Positions 38,542 to 45,768 of a DNA stretch of 45,768 nt are shown in pieces. The stretch is from positions 1 through 45,768 of the forward strand of contig DXED01000046.1 of assembly GCA_019115145.1 (NCBI GenBank), written 5' to 3'. The stretch comes from Claveliimonas intestinigallinarum (GTDB lineage: Bacteria; Bacillota; Clostridia; Lachnospirales; Lachnospiraceae). How positions within the stretch are numbered: the stretch's first letter is position 1; each line of letters begins with the position of its first letter. Below the pieces are notes generated by a model. The model was not told the DNA's origin and made no database searches. It saw nothing but the letters and a program-made list of their open reading frames with translations. The position numbers and the translations under genes are program-made.

Positions 38542-38584
38542 AAAAGAAAGAGACAGGACAATCCAATGTTCTGTCTTTCTTTTT
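38542..38584 (+). terminator. Terminator of the DUF4366 gene
   Basis: AAAG and GACAGGACA pair with TGTTCTGTC and TTTC, followed by TTTTT. Confidence 0.75.
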
Positions 38585-38662
38585 GCCCGATACGCCCGGA
38601 GAGCGACCGCCGTGCCTGCGCGAAAACGCCAAAGGGAGAAGTACAGGAGGAGTTTGAATTAG

Positions 38663-38833
38663 ATGAAAAAAGGACAGATGCTGGAAGGAACCGTTGAGAG
38701 GATCGATTACCCGAATAAGGGCGTGGTGAAGGCGGAGGGTGCGGACCGCCCTGTGGTGGTCAAGAACGCCATTCCCGGACAGAAGGTCAGGGTCTCTGTC
38801 AACAAAATGCGAAAGGGACGGGCGGAAGGATGA
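38663..38833 (+). pseudogene. rlmD: N-terminal TRAM-domain part of split rlmCD-type gene
   Basis: A 56-codon ORF: the opening MKKGQMLEGTVERIDYPNKG and the rest match the TRAM RNA-binding domain that starts RlmCD/RumA-type 23S rRNA uracil-5 methyltransferases. It ends at an in-frame TGA (38831-38833), and the same frame continues as the rest of the enzyme. The codon normally encodes a basic or polar residue in the GR-LEVLE segment; CGA to TGA is the simplest change. GGAGGAG lies about 10 nt before the ATG. A sequencing error cannot be excluded. Confidence 0.75.
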
Positions 38834-40045
38834 GTGCTGGAGGTGCTGGAGTCCTCGCCTCTGGAAATCCCATCCCCCTGTCCCCATTTCGGGCAGTGCG
38901 GGGGATGCGCCTATCAGACCCTGCCCTATGAGGAGCAGCTGCGGCTCAAGGAGTCCCAGGTAAAGGGGCTCCTGGACGAGGCCATACAGAAGGGCGGAGG
39001 ACATGATTACCAGTGGGACGGCATCAAGGCCAGCCCGCGGACAGACGCCTACCGGAACAAGATGGAGTTTACCTTCGGGGATGAGTACAAGGAGGGCCCC
39101 CTGGCTCTAGGCATGCACAGGAGGGGGAGCTTCCACGACATTGTGAACGTAAACGAGTGTCAGATCGTGGACGAGGATTTTCGCGCGGTTCTTGAGGCCA
39201 CCCTCGCCTTTGCCCGGGAGAGCGGCCTTCCCTACTATCACCGCATGCACCACCAGGGCTATTTCCGCCATCTCCTCGTGCGCAAGGCGGCCCGCACCGG
39301 CCAGATCCTCGTGGATCTGGTGACCACCACCCAGGCAGGCCCGGATCTGGCTCCCTGGGCGGATCGCCTTCTGGGGCTGGAGAGGAGCGGACGGCTGAAA
39401 GGGCATATTGCGGGTATCCTCCACACCTCCAATGACAGCCTGGCCGATGTGGTGAAGGACGAGGGAACCGAGCTGCTCTTTGGCCAGGATTATTTCTACG
39501 AGGAGATCCTGGGACTGCGCTTCAAGATTACTCCCTTCTCCTTCTTCCAGACCAACTCCCTGGGAGCGGAGGTGCTGTACGAGACCGCCAGAAGCTATAT
39601 CGGGGAGACAAAGGACAAGGTTATCTTTGACCTATACAGTGGCACAGGCACCATCGCCCAGATTCTGGCGCCTGTGGCAAAGAAGGTGACTGGCGTGGAG
39701 ATTGTGGAGGAGGCAGTGGAGGCGGCCCGGGAAAACGCCCGGCTGAACAGTCTTGAGAACTGCACCTTCTGGGCAGGGGACGTGCTGAAGGTCATCGACG
39801 AGCTGGGGGAGGTGCCGGATCTCATTGTCCTGGATCCGCCCCGGGACGGTGTGCACCCGAAGGCCCTGGAGAAGATCATCGGCTTTGGCGTGGAGAAGAT
39901 GGTCTACATCGCCTGCAAGCCCACCAGCCTGGCCAGAGACCTGGAGACGCTGCAGGGGAGAGGCTACCATGTGGAGCGGGCCGGATGCATTGATCTCTTT
40001 CCGGGAACTGTGCATGTGGAGGCCGTGGCTCTGCTCGCCAGATGA
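38834..40045 (+). CDS. rlmD: 23S rRNA (uracil-5-)-methyltransferase, RlmCD/RumA-type, separated from its TRAM domain
   Basis: A 403-residue methyltransferase body reading from GTG directly after the TGA (TGAGTG). It has the 4Fe-4S Cys pattern in CPHFGQCGGCAYQTL (with CX5CX2C), the SAM site FDLYSGTGTIAQIL, LDPPRDGVHPKAL, and the catalytic Cys segment YIACKPTSLARDL. It would methylate U747/U1939-type positions in 23S rRNA. GGAAGGA just before TGAGTG could restart ribosomes, so the two parts may be made separately, or the gene may be dead. The fused form would have 460 codons. Confidence 0.85.
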   Translation: MLEVLESSPLEIPSPCPHFGQCGGCAYQTLPYEEQLRLKESQVKGLLDEAIQKGGGHDYQWDGIKASPRTDAYRNKMEFTFGDEYKEGPLALGMHRRGSFHDIVNVNECQIVDEDFRAVLEATLAFARESGLPYYHRMHHQGYFRHLLVRKAARTGQILVDLVTTTQAGPDLAPWADRLLGLERSGRLKGHIAGILHTSNDSLADVVKDEGTELLFGQDYFYEEILGLRFKITPFSFFQTNSLGAEVLYETARSYIGETKDKVIFDLYSGTGTIAQILAPVAKKVTGVEIVEEAVEAARENARLNSLENCTFWAGDVLKVIDELGEVPDLIVLDPPRDGVHPKALEKIIGFGVEKMVYIACKPTSLARDLETLQGRGYHVERAGCIDLFPGTVHVEAVALLAR

Positions 40046-40081
40046 CAGACCATGTCCCTGGCAAATCCGTTTACTGCTTAT

Positions 40082-40756
40082 CTATCTGCTCAGCATCCAC
40101 CCAATCCCGGCAGCGCTGCGCTCTGCGGCGTTTTTGAAGTGGTTGCCGGGATTTAGCCGGAATACGGTATCAATCCCCTGCTCTTTGTAGAAGGAGGCGA
40201 TCTCCTCTGTGTTTGACCGCACGCATTTCATAGAGCTGTTTCGGGTTCTGTGCTCCCTGTCTCCCAGGGAAAAATACATATGATCCGGCCATCTTACCGG
40301 CTGGCGGGAAAAGATGTATTCCCTGATCCCCGGAAACCAAAGGGAGCCGGAGATGCTGGCAATGCGGGAGAATACATCCGTCTGGTAAATGGCGTACACT
40401 GCGAACAGTCCGGCGAGAGAATAGCCTGCAAGTCCCCGCCACGGGGGAGTGCCTCTGACTGCCTCCTCTGCTTTAGGAAGGATGCTTTCCAGCAGCAGCC
40501 TCAGATAATGATCCGCCCCTCCGATGCAGGGGGCGCTGTTTGCCGAAATGGGCGGAATATCCCAGGGGACCATATCCCGGTTCCAGTCCAGGCTGCTGAC
40601 TGCCGCCAGTGTGAAATCTGACCCGGCTCCATCCCGCAGAACCTGGAGAACCTGCTCTGCCTCCTCACCGAAGGTGTTCAGGTAGATGATCGGGCGGTTC
40701 GGCTCCGCGCTTGGGAAGACAGTGATTTTTTTATTTGCTGTCGTAAAAGAAAGCAT
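40082..40756 (-). CDS. Alpha/beta hydrolase, enterochelin-esterase-like
   Basis: A 224-residue cytoplasmic hydrolase. The nucleophile elbow GYSLAG (G-x-S-x-G, Ser near 112) follows LAGYSLAGLFAVYA, with GSLWFP as the next strand, an Asp in the SLGDREH segment, and a His in NPGNHFKN. These are the marks of the Fes/IroE/esterase-D group, which cleaves ester bonds in siderophores or acyl esters. Without siderophore genes here the substrate is uncertain. ATG at 40756 has AAGGAG 12 nt upstream. Convergent with the methyltransferase gene. Confidence 0.82.
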   Translation of the reverse strand: MLSFTTANKKITVFPSAEPNRPIIYLNTFGEEAEQVLQVLRDGAGSDFTLAAVSSLDWNRDMVPWDIPPISANSAPCIGGADHYLRLLLESILPKAEEAVRGTPPWRGLAGYSLAGLFAVYAIYQTDVFSRIASISGSLWFPGIREYIFSRQPVRWPDHMYFSLGDREHRTRNSSMKCVRSNTEEIASFYKEQGIDTVFRLNPGNHFKNAAERSAAGIGWMLSR

Positions 40757-40935
40757 TTGCTTCAGTCGCTCCTTTTTCCTGATTTTTTTCTAAAATTATA
40801 CTATATCCCGACAAGGAAGCAAAGGGACAGCTTTGTCCATTCATCCGGCCCTCTGTGAAAAGTGGAGAAAAAATCCGCAGCGCAAAAGGGAAATATGTGA
40901 AAAACGGAAAAAACAGAGTAAAATCTGTTTTTTTA

Positions 40936-40963
40936 TTGACAATGCCAAAAACAGAGTTATAAT
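40936..40963 (+). promoter_or_regulatory. Promoter of cstA
   Basis: TTGACA (40936-40941), a 16-bp spacer and TATAAT (40958-40963), both consensus. Transcription should start near 40971. Confidence 0.8.
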
Positions 40964-40970
40964 AAACGTA

Positions 40971-41291
40971 AATTATAAAGAGCTGATGCGAAGAACAGGA
41001 CACGACCTTCCCTGGCTCCCTGCTTTCAGAGAGCCCCCGGCTGGTGCGAGGGGGCAGCACGCCACAGAAAGCCATCACCTGCGAGCAGTCAGGGTGAAAT
41101 GGAGACAGAGTAACCCGGACCGGCTTTCCACCGATAGAAGGAAACCTGTTTGCCCGGCAGGACTGCCCTTTAAGAGAGGCAGGCGTGAGCCGGATGACGG
41201 GGATGAGTGACCGGGAAACCGGTAAGAGAAGTGGTAACGCGGAATATATTTCGTCTTCTGACAGAAGAGATCTGTCGGAGGGCGATTTTTT
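40971..41291 (+). promoter_or_regulatory. T-box leader of cstA
   Basis: This fills most of the 593-bp gap before cstA. Stem I: a GATG kink-turn (about 40984), then CTTTC / GAAAG arms around AGAGAG (AG bulge), with a GGCTGGTGCGAG distal loop (41040-41051). Antiterminator: AGAAG, a TGGTAAC bulge (the tRNA acceptor-end site), GCGGAA, loop TATA, then TTTCGT and CTTCT (41226-41259). The competing terminator (41252-41291) uses the last part. TGGT pairs with NCCA tRNA ends. The specifier codon was not fixed. Uncharged tRNA would let cstA be transcribed. Confidence 0.85.
41252..41291 (+). terminator. T-box controlled terminator
   Basis: 41252-41265 pairs with 41271-41284 (14 bp, three G-U pairs), followed by A and T6. 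It excludes the antiterminator, as in classical T-boxes. Confidence 0.85.
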
Positions 41292-41349
41292 ATTGAGGTT
41301 CTTTATGATTTGAAAATATATCTATTACACTTATAAGGAGAGAAGAGAA

Positions 41350-43038
41350 ATGAACACATTGGTAATTGTATTGATCGCCGCCGTGTGTCTTTTTGCGGCG
41401 TATGTCCTGTACGGGCGCTGGCTGGCGAAAAAGTGGGGCATTGACCCAAAGGCGAAGACACCTGCGGTTGTTCACAATGACGGGCAGGATTATGTGCCTA
41501 CAGACGGATGGACTGTATTTGCCCACCAGTTTTCCTCCATCGCGGGGGCGGGCCCTGTGACAGGCGCTATTCAGGCAGCCGCCTTCGGCTGGCTGCCGGT
41601 GCTTCTGTGGATCATCCTGGGGGGCATCTTCTTCGGGGCTGTCACAGACTTCGGAGCCCTCTACGCCAGCGTGAAAAACGACGGGAAATCCATGGGACTG
41701 CTGATTGAAAAATATATCGGAAGCACAGGCCGCAAGCTGTTCCTCGGCTTCTGCTGGCTGTTCTGCCTGATCGTCATCGCCGCCTTCGCGGACATGGTGG
41801 CAGATACCTTTAACGCCTACGTGGTGACGGACGGTGTGCGGACTCTCTCAGAGAACGCCACAGTAAACGGCGCGGCCGGAAGTATTTCCCTGTTCTTTAT
41901 CCTGTTCGCGGTTGTGTTCGGCGTGCTGCAGCACAAGCTGAAGCTGAGCGGCTGGAAGGAGGTCGTGTTCGGCCTGGTGTGCACAGTGCTGGCCTTTGTC
42001 TTTGGTATGAATTTCCCTGTGATCCTGGGAAAAGAAATGTGGGTGTACATTGCCTTTGCCTACATCTTCCTGGCGGCTGTGCTGCCCATGTGGTTTGTTA
42101 TGCAGCCCAGGGATTACATGTCCACCTTCATGTTCATCGGCATGATCGCCGGCGCTGTCCTGGGGCTTGTGTTTGCCCATCCGACTATGAACCTGCCGGC
42201 ATTTACAGGCTTCCAGAACGAGAGCCTTGGCACTCTGTTCCCGATCCTGTTCGTGACAGTGGCCTGCGGCGCTGTGTCCGGATTTCACAGTCTTGTTTCA
42301 TCGGGCACGTCCTCCAAGACAGTTTCCAATGAGAAGGATATGCTGAAGGTAGGCTACGGCGCCATGGTGCTGGAGAGTCTTCTGGCAGTTGTTGCCCTCT
42401 GCGTAGCCGGAGCGGCTGCCGGCGCCGACGGAACTGCGGCGGTGGGGACGCCATTCCAGATCTTCTCGTCAGGCGTGGCAGGATTCCTGGAAATGTTCGG
42501 CATCCCGGTATATGTGGCTCAGAGCTTTATGACCATGTGCGTGTCCGCACTCGCCTTTACCACACTGGACTCCGTCGCCAGGATCGGGCGTATGTCCTTC
42601 CAGGAGCTGTTCAGCGTGGATGACATGGAGCATGCGGAGGGATGGAGAAGAGTTCTCTGCAACAAATATTTCTCCACCCTGATCACACTGGTATTTGGCT
42701 ACATACTGACCCAGGTTGGATACTCCAACATCTGGCCTCTGTTCGGAAGCGCCAACCAGCTCCTGAGCGCCCTTGTGCTGATCACCCTGTGCGTGTTCCT
42801 GAAGGTGACAGGAAGAGAGCTGCGGACCCTGGTTCCGCCCTTTGTGATCATGCTGGTTGTCACCTTCACAGCCCTTGTGCAGAGATTTATCTCCCTTGTC
42901 AGGGCGTTTATGGATGGAACAGGCGTCTTCATGGTGGAGGGACTGCAGCTTATCGTGGCTGTCCTCCTCATGATCCTGGGAGTCACCATCGTGTACACCT
43001 CCGGGAAAGAGCTGATCCAGAAGAAAGCAGAAAAATAA
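41350..43038 (+). CDS. cstA: Carbon starvation protein A (CstA) family transporter
   Basis: A 562-residue polytopic membrane protein of the CstA family (peptide and pyruvate uptake). Landmarks: GRWLAKKWGID near the start, the conserved HQFSSIAGAGPVTGAIQA segment (about 58-75), GGIFFGAVTDFGALYAS, CGAVSGFHSLVSSGTSSK, and LDSVARIGRM, all family features. About 16 hydrophobic segments. AAGGAG is 8 nt before the ATG. A T-box leader implies expression when one amino acid is scarce, which fits peptide uptake. Confidence 0.93.
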   Translation: MNTLVIVLIAAVCLFAAYVLYGRWLAKKWGIDPKAKTPAVVHNDGQDYVPTDGWTVFAHQFSSIAGAGPVTGAIQAAAFGWLPVLLWIILGGIFFGAVTDFGALYASVKNDGKSMGLLIEKYIGSTGRKLFLGFCWLFCLIVIAAFADMVADTFNAYVVTDGVRTLSENATVNGAAGSISLFFILFAVVFGVLQHKLKLSGWKEVVFGLVCTVLAFVFGMNFPVILGKEMWVYIAFAYIFLAAVLPMWFVMQPRDYMSTFMFIGMIAGAVLGLVFAHPTMNLPAFTGFQNESLGTLFPILFVTVACGAVSGFHSLVSSGTSSKTVSNEKDMLKVGYGAMVLESLLAVVALCVAGAAAGADGTAAVGTPFQIFSSGVAGFLEMFGIPVYVAQSFMTMCVSALAFTTLDSVARIGRMSFQELFSVDDMEHAEGWRRVLCNKYFSTLITLVFGYILTQVGYSNIWPLFGSANQLLSALVLITLCVFLKVTGRELRTLVPPFVIMLVVTFTALVQRFISLVRAFMDGTGVFMVEGLQLIVAVLLMILGVTIVYTSGKELIQKKAEK

Positions 43039-43070
43039 ACAGGATCTATTATCTTATTATGTGATCAGGA

Positions 43071-43105
43071 GATGCGGGGCAGCGGGGCTGTCCCGCGTCT
43101 TTCTT
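43071..43105 (+). terminator. Terminator of cstA
   Basis: GATGCGGGGCAG (43071-43082) pairs with CTGTCCCGCGTC (43088-43099), followed by TTTCTT. Confidence 0.85.
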
Positions 43106-43160
43106 AAAAAATTCATCCAAATGTGTCGGTATGCCACTTCCTCTTCCGGCGTCTGTCCTT

Positions 43161-43166
43161 TATAAT
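43161..43166 (+). promoter_or_regulatory. -10 of the InlB-repeat gene
   Basis: TATAAT sits 35 nt before the start codon; the -35 region is weak. Confidence 0.45.
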
Positions 43167-43200
43167 TTTAATAGAGAAAAATTGAATGGAGGCGGAAGCT

Positions 43201-44190
43201 ATGGATGAAATCATTAGACTATCCGGATATATGTGGGACGGAGAGCAGGATAGAGAGGCAGTAGTGGAAAAGCTGTGCAAGGTGCTGGTCCTTGTTATAT
43301 TTGGTGTCTGCCTGTGGACAGCGGCAGAAAGCCTGAGCAGCTCCGGAGCAGATGAACGTGGATACAGCGCGGAGAGTAGTTTTGTGCGGAATCAGGCTGT
43401 AGAGGACGAAAAACAGGGAATGATCCCGTCGGCATTTTCCGTTTCTGACAGCCTTGATTTTTCTGTTCCGGCTCCCATCCCGGCACCTGCCGTGGATCAG
43501 AAAGTGCAGGAGAATATGGAAAATTTAGGGACTCAGGCTGTCCCCTCAGATGTCCCGGCAGGAAGTGGTTCTGCCGTATCTGCGATCCCTGTGGAGAGTG
43601 ACCAGGCAGAGGGCAGTCTGGCAGAAGAGCCGGAGGAAGTCCTGCCGGCCATGCTGACGATACACCTGTATGGAAATGGAGGCAGTCCGGCTGTGGCGAC
43701 TGTCGCGGAGCAGGCGGATGTGGTTTCCTCTGAGAACTGGAATATTCCCCAGAGGCCTGGCAAGGTGTTTGACGGCTGGTATCTGGATGAGGCGTGTACC
43801 AGGCCCTTTGAAGCGGTGGAAGAGGGGACGACAGTCCTGGAATTGTACGCGGGCTGGAGTGAGCTGGAAGGCTTTGTGTCTGATGATGAGGGCCATATAC
43901 TTTCCTGTACTTCAGGGGGTGTCATTGTGGATGGACTTCTGGCGCTGCCGGGCGTTTCCGCGTGTACCGGTATTGAGGCGGGAGCTCTTGCGGGTGTGGC
44001 CGGCCAGATCATGGAAATCTATATTTCCGCCAATATCCTGTACATTGCCCCGGGAGCATTTGACGGCCTGCCGAACCTGATGTATATCGAAGTGGAAGCC
44101 GGAAATCCGAATTATTACAGTGAAAACGGGATCCTTTACACTGCGGGAGGAGAGATTGCCGGACGCCCGGTGTGGTATACGGGAGAGTAG
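43201..44190 (+). CDS. Membrane-anchored InlB B-repeat and LRR_5-like protein
   Basis: A 329-residue protein. A short cytoplasmic head is followed by one membrane helix (about 27-46, VLVLVIFGVCLWTAA), a Pro/Ala/Ser/Glu-rich spacer, a Listeria-Bacteroides (InlB B) repeat at about 150-220 (GKVFDGWYLDEACTRPFEAV), and a C-terminal leucine-rich, BspA-like unit (APGAFDGLPNLMYIEVEAGN). It is probably displayed outside the cell as a type II membrane protein. No sorting motif is present. GGAGG is 8 nt before the ATG at 43201, preferred over 43186. Function unknown; such units bind proteins. Confidence 0.75.
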   Translation: MDEIIRLSGYMWDGEQDREAVVEKLCKVLVLVIFGVCLWTAAESLSSSGADERGYSAESSFVRNQAVEDEKQGMIPSAFSVSDSLDFSVPAPIPAPAVDQKVQENMENLGTQAVPSDVPAGSGSAVSAIPVESDQAEGSLAEEPEEVLPAMLTIHLYGNGGSPAVATVAEQADVVSSENWNIPQRPGKVFDGWYLDEACTRPFEAVEEGTTVLELYAGWSELEGFVSDDEGHILSCTSGGVIVDGLLALPGVSACTGIEAGALAGVAGQIMEIYISANILYIAPGAFDGLPNLMYIEVEAGNPNYYSENGILYTAGGEIAGRPVWYTGE

Positions 44191-44216
44191 AAGAAGTACA
44201 TAAAATGTAGCTATGG

Positions 44217-44258
44217 AAAAAAAGTACAGATGTGCAATCGAACATTTGTACTTTTTTT
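44217..44258. terminator. Bidirectional terminator
   Basis: A7-GTACA-GATGT pairs with ACATT-TGTAC-T7 across an 8-nt loop. T-runs exist on both strands. It marks the end of the ordinary chromosomal region. Confidence 0.85.
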
Positions 44259-44386
44259 GCGCCTCTTCCTATATACTTTTATCACTATATTTGCTATAAT
44301 GTCCGAAAAGACGAATTGTCGGGGGAAGTATATACGTAATGTTTTTAAAGACATATTAGAATAAACCCATCAGCGACCAGTCTCAG

Positions 44387-44513
44387 GTGATCGCCGAAAT
44401 TAAATAAACCGTTGCTGATTATTACTCATAACAAAACTCTGGCGGCACAGTTCTACGGCGAGTTCAGGGAATTCTTTCTGAACAACGCCGTAGAGTACTT
44501 TGTCTCCCGGTAT
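44387..44513 (+). pseudogene. uvrB: uvrB fragment with a frameshift
   Basis: A stretch encoding VIAEI, then (one extra base at about 44402) NKPLLIITHNKTLAAQFYG, followed by EFREFFLNNAVEYFVSRY. This closely matches the conserved region after the Walker A motif of excinuclease UvrB. No Walker A lies before it, and homology stops at 44513, where YYDYYQPEAY would be expected. It is a decayed piece of a gene of about 660 codons, so not functional. It probably marks a recombination site. The rest of the 44259-44637 gap shows no other gene; 44514-44637 is unassigned. Confidence 0.8.
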
Positions 44514-44637
44514 GCCGGGAGCGGGAAAGTGGTATATCTGGTGTTTTTTTCGTGCTGTTTCGTCCGGATTTTGCGGATAGAACGATGCTAAATGGACTGG
44601 ATGATACCAGGCGGACAAAATGATTTTGTGACTTTTT

Positions 44638-45153
44638 GTGAGGCAGATTCGCAGTAAAGTATATCAAGCGAACTTTTTGCTGGGGACGATTAATGATGGA
44701 GAAAAAGTGGTTAGATTTATATCTTCAAGAAATGTGGTATGTGAAAAAGAGCTTTATGAAGAGTATAGTGCAAAGTTCTCATCTAATTGGAATGCAAAAT
44801 ATATTTTTCGAGATTTAGAAAGACTTAATCCTAAATTTTATCTAATACCTGTAAAAACTGTGGATACAAATATAAAAGAATGGATAACAATAAATGATGA
44901 TTTTTTATCAAAAGAGGATGCAATAAAAATATATGATAAATGTGGTACTTTAATGCATGTTTCGAATCCTTATGGTTCGCAAACAGATCCTCATTATTAT
45001 GAAAGAATGATGCCTATATGGTATAAAAAAATTATGAATCTTTTATCGCAACATTTGATACATATGGTTGGGGGTAATCAAATTTATTGCATTGTAATGA
45101 ACGGAGAAAAGAATCCTCAAGGATATCAATTTGTGCGCGATGATGAAATGTGA
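44638..45153 (+). CDS. AT-rich ORF of unknown function, possibly truncated at the front
   Basis: A 171-residue frame with a GTG start that lacks a ribosome site, so the true start is doubtful. The body is hydrophilic with blocks such as FRDLERLNPKFYLIPVKT and GTLMHVSNPYG, which suggest a folded domain. I do not recognise a family. Base composition is much richer in A+T than the genome to the left, and codons favour A/T third positions, so it is likely acquired DNA. The front may have been lost in the same event that left the uvrB fragment. Its neighbour is an AlbA_2 gene. Confidence 0.55.
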   Translation: MRQIRSKVYQANFLLGTINDGEKVVRFISSRNVVCEKELYEEYSAKFSSNWNAKYIFRDLERLNPKFYLIPVKTVDTNIKEWITINDDFLSKEDAIKIYDKCGTLMHVSNPYGSQTDPHYYERMMPIWYKKIMNLLSQHLIHMVGGNQIYCIVMNGEKNPQGYQFVRDDEM

Positions 45154-45213
45154 CTATAATGTATAAGCAGATCTAAAAGTAGTTAATTCTATTTTTATAA
45201 AAGGAGTGATTTA

Positions 45214-45768
45214 ATGGCAATCCCTACCAATATAAAAACGTTACTTTCTGGCGATGTTGTTGAGTGGGCGCGAATAGAATTCAAAGAAACATGGGATGCC
45301 GAAGCTTCTCTAAAAACAGTCTGTGCCTTTGCCAATGATCTTGATAACTGGGGCGGAGGCTATATTGTTATTGGAGTGGAAGAAAACAATGGACGTCCTG
45401 TCTACCCTCTTAAAGGAGTTCCTACAGACAAAATAGATTTTTATCAAAAAAGTATTTTAGCAAAATGTAAATTGATAAGACCAGCATATATGCCGATAGT
45501 GGAAGTGGTTGATTATCAGAACAAGAAGTTTATTGTCCTTTGGTGTCCGGGAGGAGACAGCAGACCTTATTCTTCTCCTAAAACAATGGCGAAAGATAAT
45601 AAAGAGCGTATTCATTATATCCGAAAAATGTCGAATACAGTGGAACCGTCAGATGATGAAGAGAAAGACTTATTTAATCTTGCTAACCGGATACCTTTCG
45701 ATGATCGCGTGAATCATCAGGCGGATATTTCAGATTTGAACATTACACTTATTCAAAACTATTTAAAA
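45214..45768 (+). CDS. Schlafen/AlbA_2-domain protein, 5' part (runs off the window)
   Basis: At least 185 codons with no stop before the window end. Residues about 15-125 match the AlbA_2 (Schlafen AAA_4/divergent) domain: EWARIEFKETWD, TVCAFANDLDNWGGGYIVIGVEE, and FIVLWCPGGDSRPY. Such proteins are often fused to a C-terminal ATP-binding or winged-helix domain and occur in mobile islands and defence regions; the remaining part is not seen. AAGGAG is 7 nt before the ATG. Codon use is AT-rich like the ORF before it, indicating shared origin. Confidence 0.83.
   Translation, partial: MAIPTNIKTLLSGDVVEWARIEFKETWDAEASLKTVCAFANDLDNWGGGYIVIGVEENNGRPVYPLKGVPTDKIDFYQKSILAKCKLIRPAYMPIVEVVDYQNKKFIVLWCPGGDSRPYSSPKTMAKDNKERIHYIRKMSNTVEPSDDEEKDLFNLANRIPFDDRVNHQADISDLNITLIQNYLK

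Noticed and set aside
38831..38833. TGA in rlmCD as a selenocysteine codon
   Set aside because: The family has no Cys or Sec at this position, and no selenocysteine insertion hairpin was evident after it.
44400..44618. Minus-strand 72-codon ORF in the AT-rich gap
   Set aside because: It is the antisense of the uvrB fragment, has no ribosome site, and is not a recognised protein.

Overview
The window is a high-GC chromosome segment of a Gram-positive anaerobe, most likely a member of the Lachnospiraceae (Clostridia). The basis is family-level resemblance: DUF1836, DUF4366, DUF6110 and FeoB-associated Cys-rich proteins, a T-box leader, strong AGGAGG ribosome binding sites, and a Gram-positive style glycan exporter. 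Species cannot be named from this sequence. No rRNA, tRNA, CRISPR array or intact insertion sequence was seen.

Layout. (1) 1-9335, mixed chromosomal genes: DUF1836 protein (-), NYN/OST-HTH RNA-binding protein coupled to an AEC transporter, HAD phosphatase (-), secreted SleB-type cell-wall hydrolase, enolase, a DUF2975-DUF2975-XRE trio, a TetR regulator fused to a nucleoside phosphorylase domain (-) with paired operators at its promoter, and a coiled-coil repeat protein (-). (2) 9597-25052, a 12-gene, tightly coupled surface-glycan operon: GT4, GT2, three COG5610-type proteins of different domain make-up, a Wzm/Wzt (TagGH-like) exporter, a WbaP-like phosphoglycosyltransferase, and a set for a CMP-activated ulosonic acid: DRE-TIM aldolase, KdsC-like phosphatase, sialyltransferase-like GT and KdsB-like cytidylyltransferase. 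(3) 25190-28738, a large MacB/FtsX-type ABC protein with its own promoter and three exact 64-residue extracellular repeats. (4) 28800-35824, metal homeostasis: DtxR-type regulator (-), FeoA, FeoA, FeoB, small Cys-rich and membrane proteins, an HMA-domain protein, a mini-Fur, a 26-residue membrane peptide, DUF6110, and a P1B-like ATPase with an unusual membrane motif. (5) 35914-44190, housekeeping and other genes: PcrA helicase, DUF4366 protein, an RlmCD-type rRNA methyltransferase split by an in-frame TGA, an esterase (-), CstA behind a T-box, and an InlB-repeat/LRR membrane protein. (6) 44259-45768, an AT-rich recombination scar and island edge: a uvrB fragment, an orphan ORF and the start of a Schlafen/AlbA_2 gene that runs off the end.

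Most interesting themes. First, a Gram-positive glycan locus that appears to make and transfer a CMP-ulosonic acid with a DRE-TIM (HMG-CoA lyase/oxovalerate aldolase family) enzyme where KdsA or NeuB would be expected. Second, a TetR-nucleoside phosphorylase fusion. Third, a shared operator-like palindrome, GTTAG-N6-CTAAC or close to it, at the promoters of feoA, of the metal-ATPase group and, unexpectedly, of enolase. Fourth, rlmCD split exactly between its TRAM domain and its methyltransferase body.

All functions are inferred by reading motifs and family resemblance; no database search was run. Promoters were judged by eye from -35/-10 matches and spacing.
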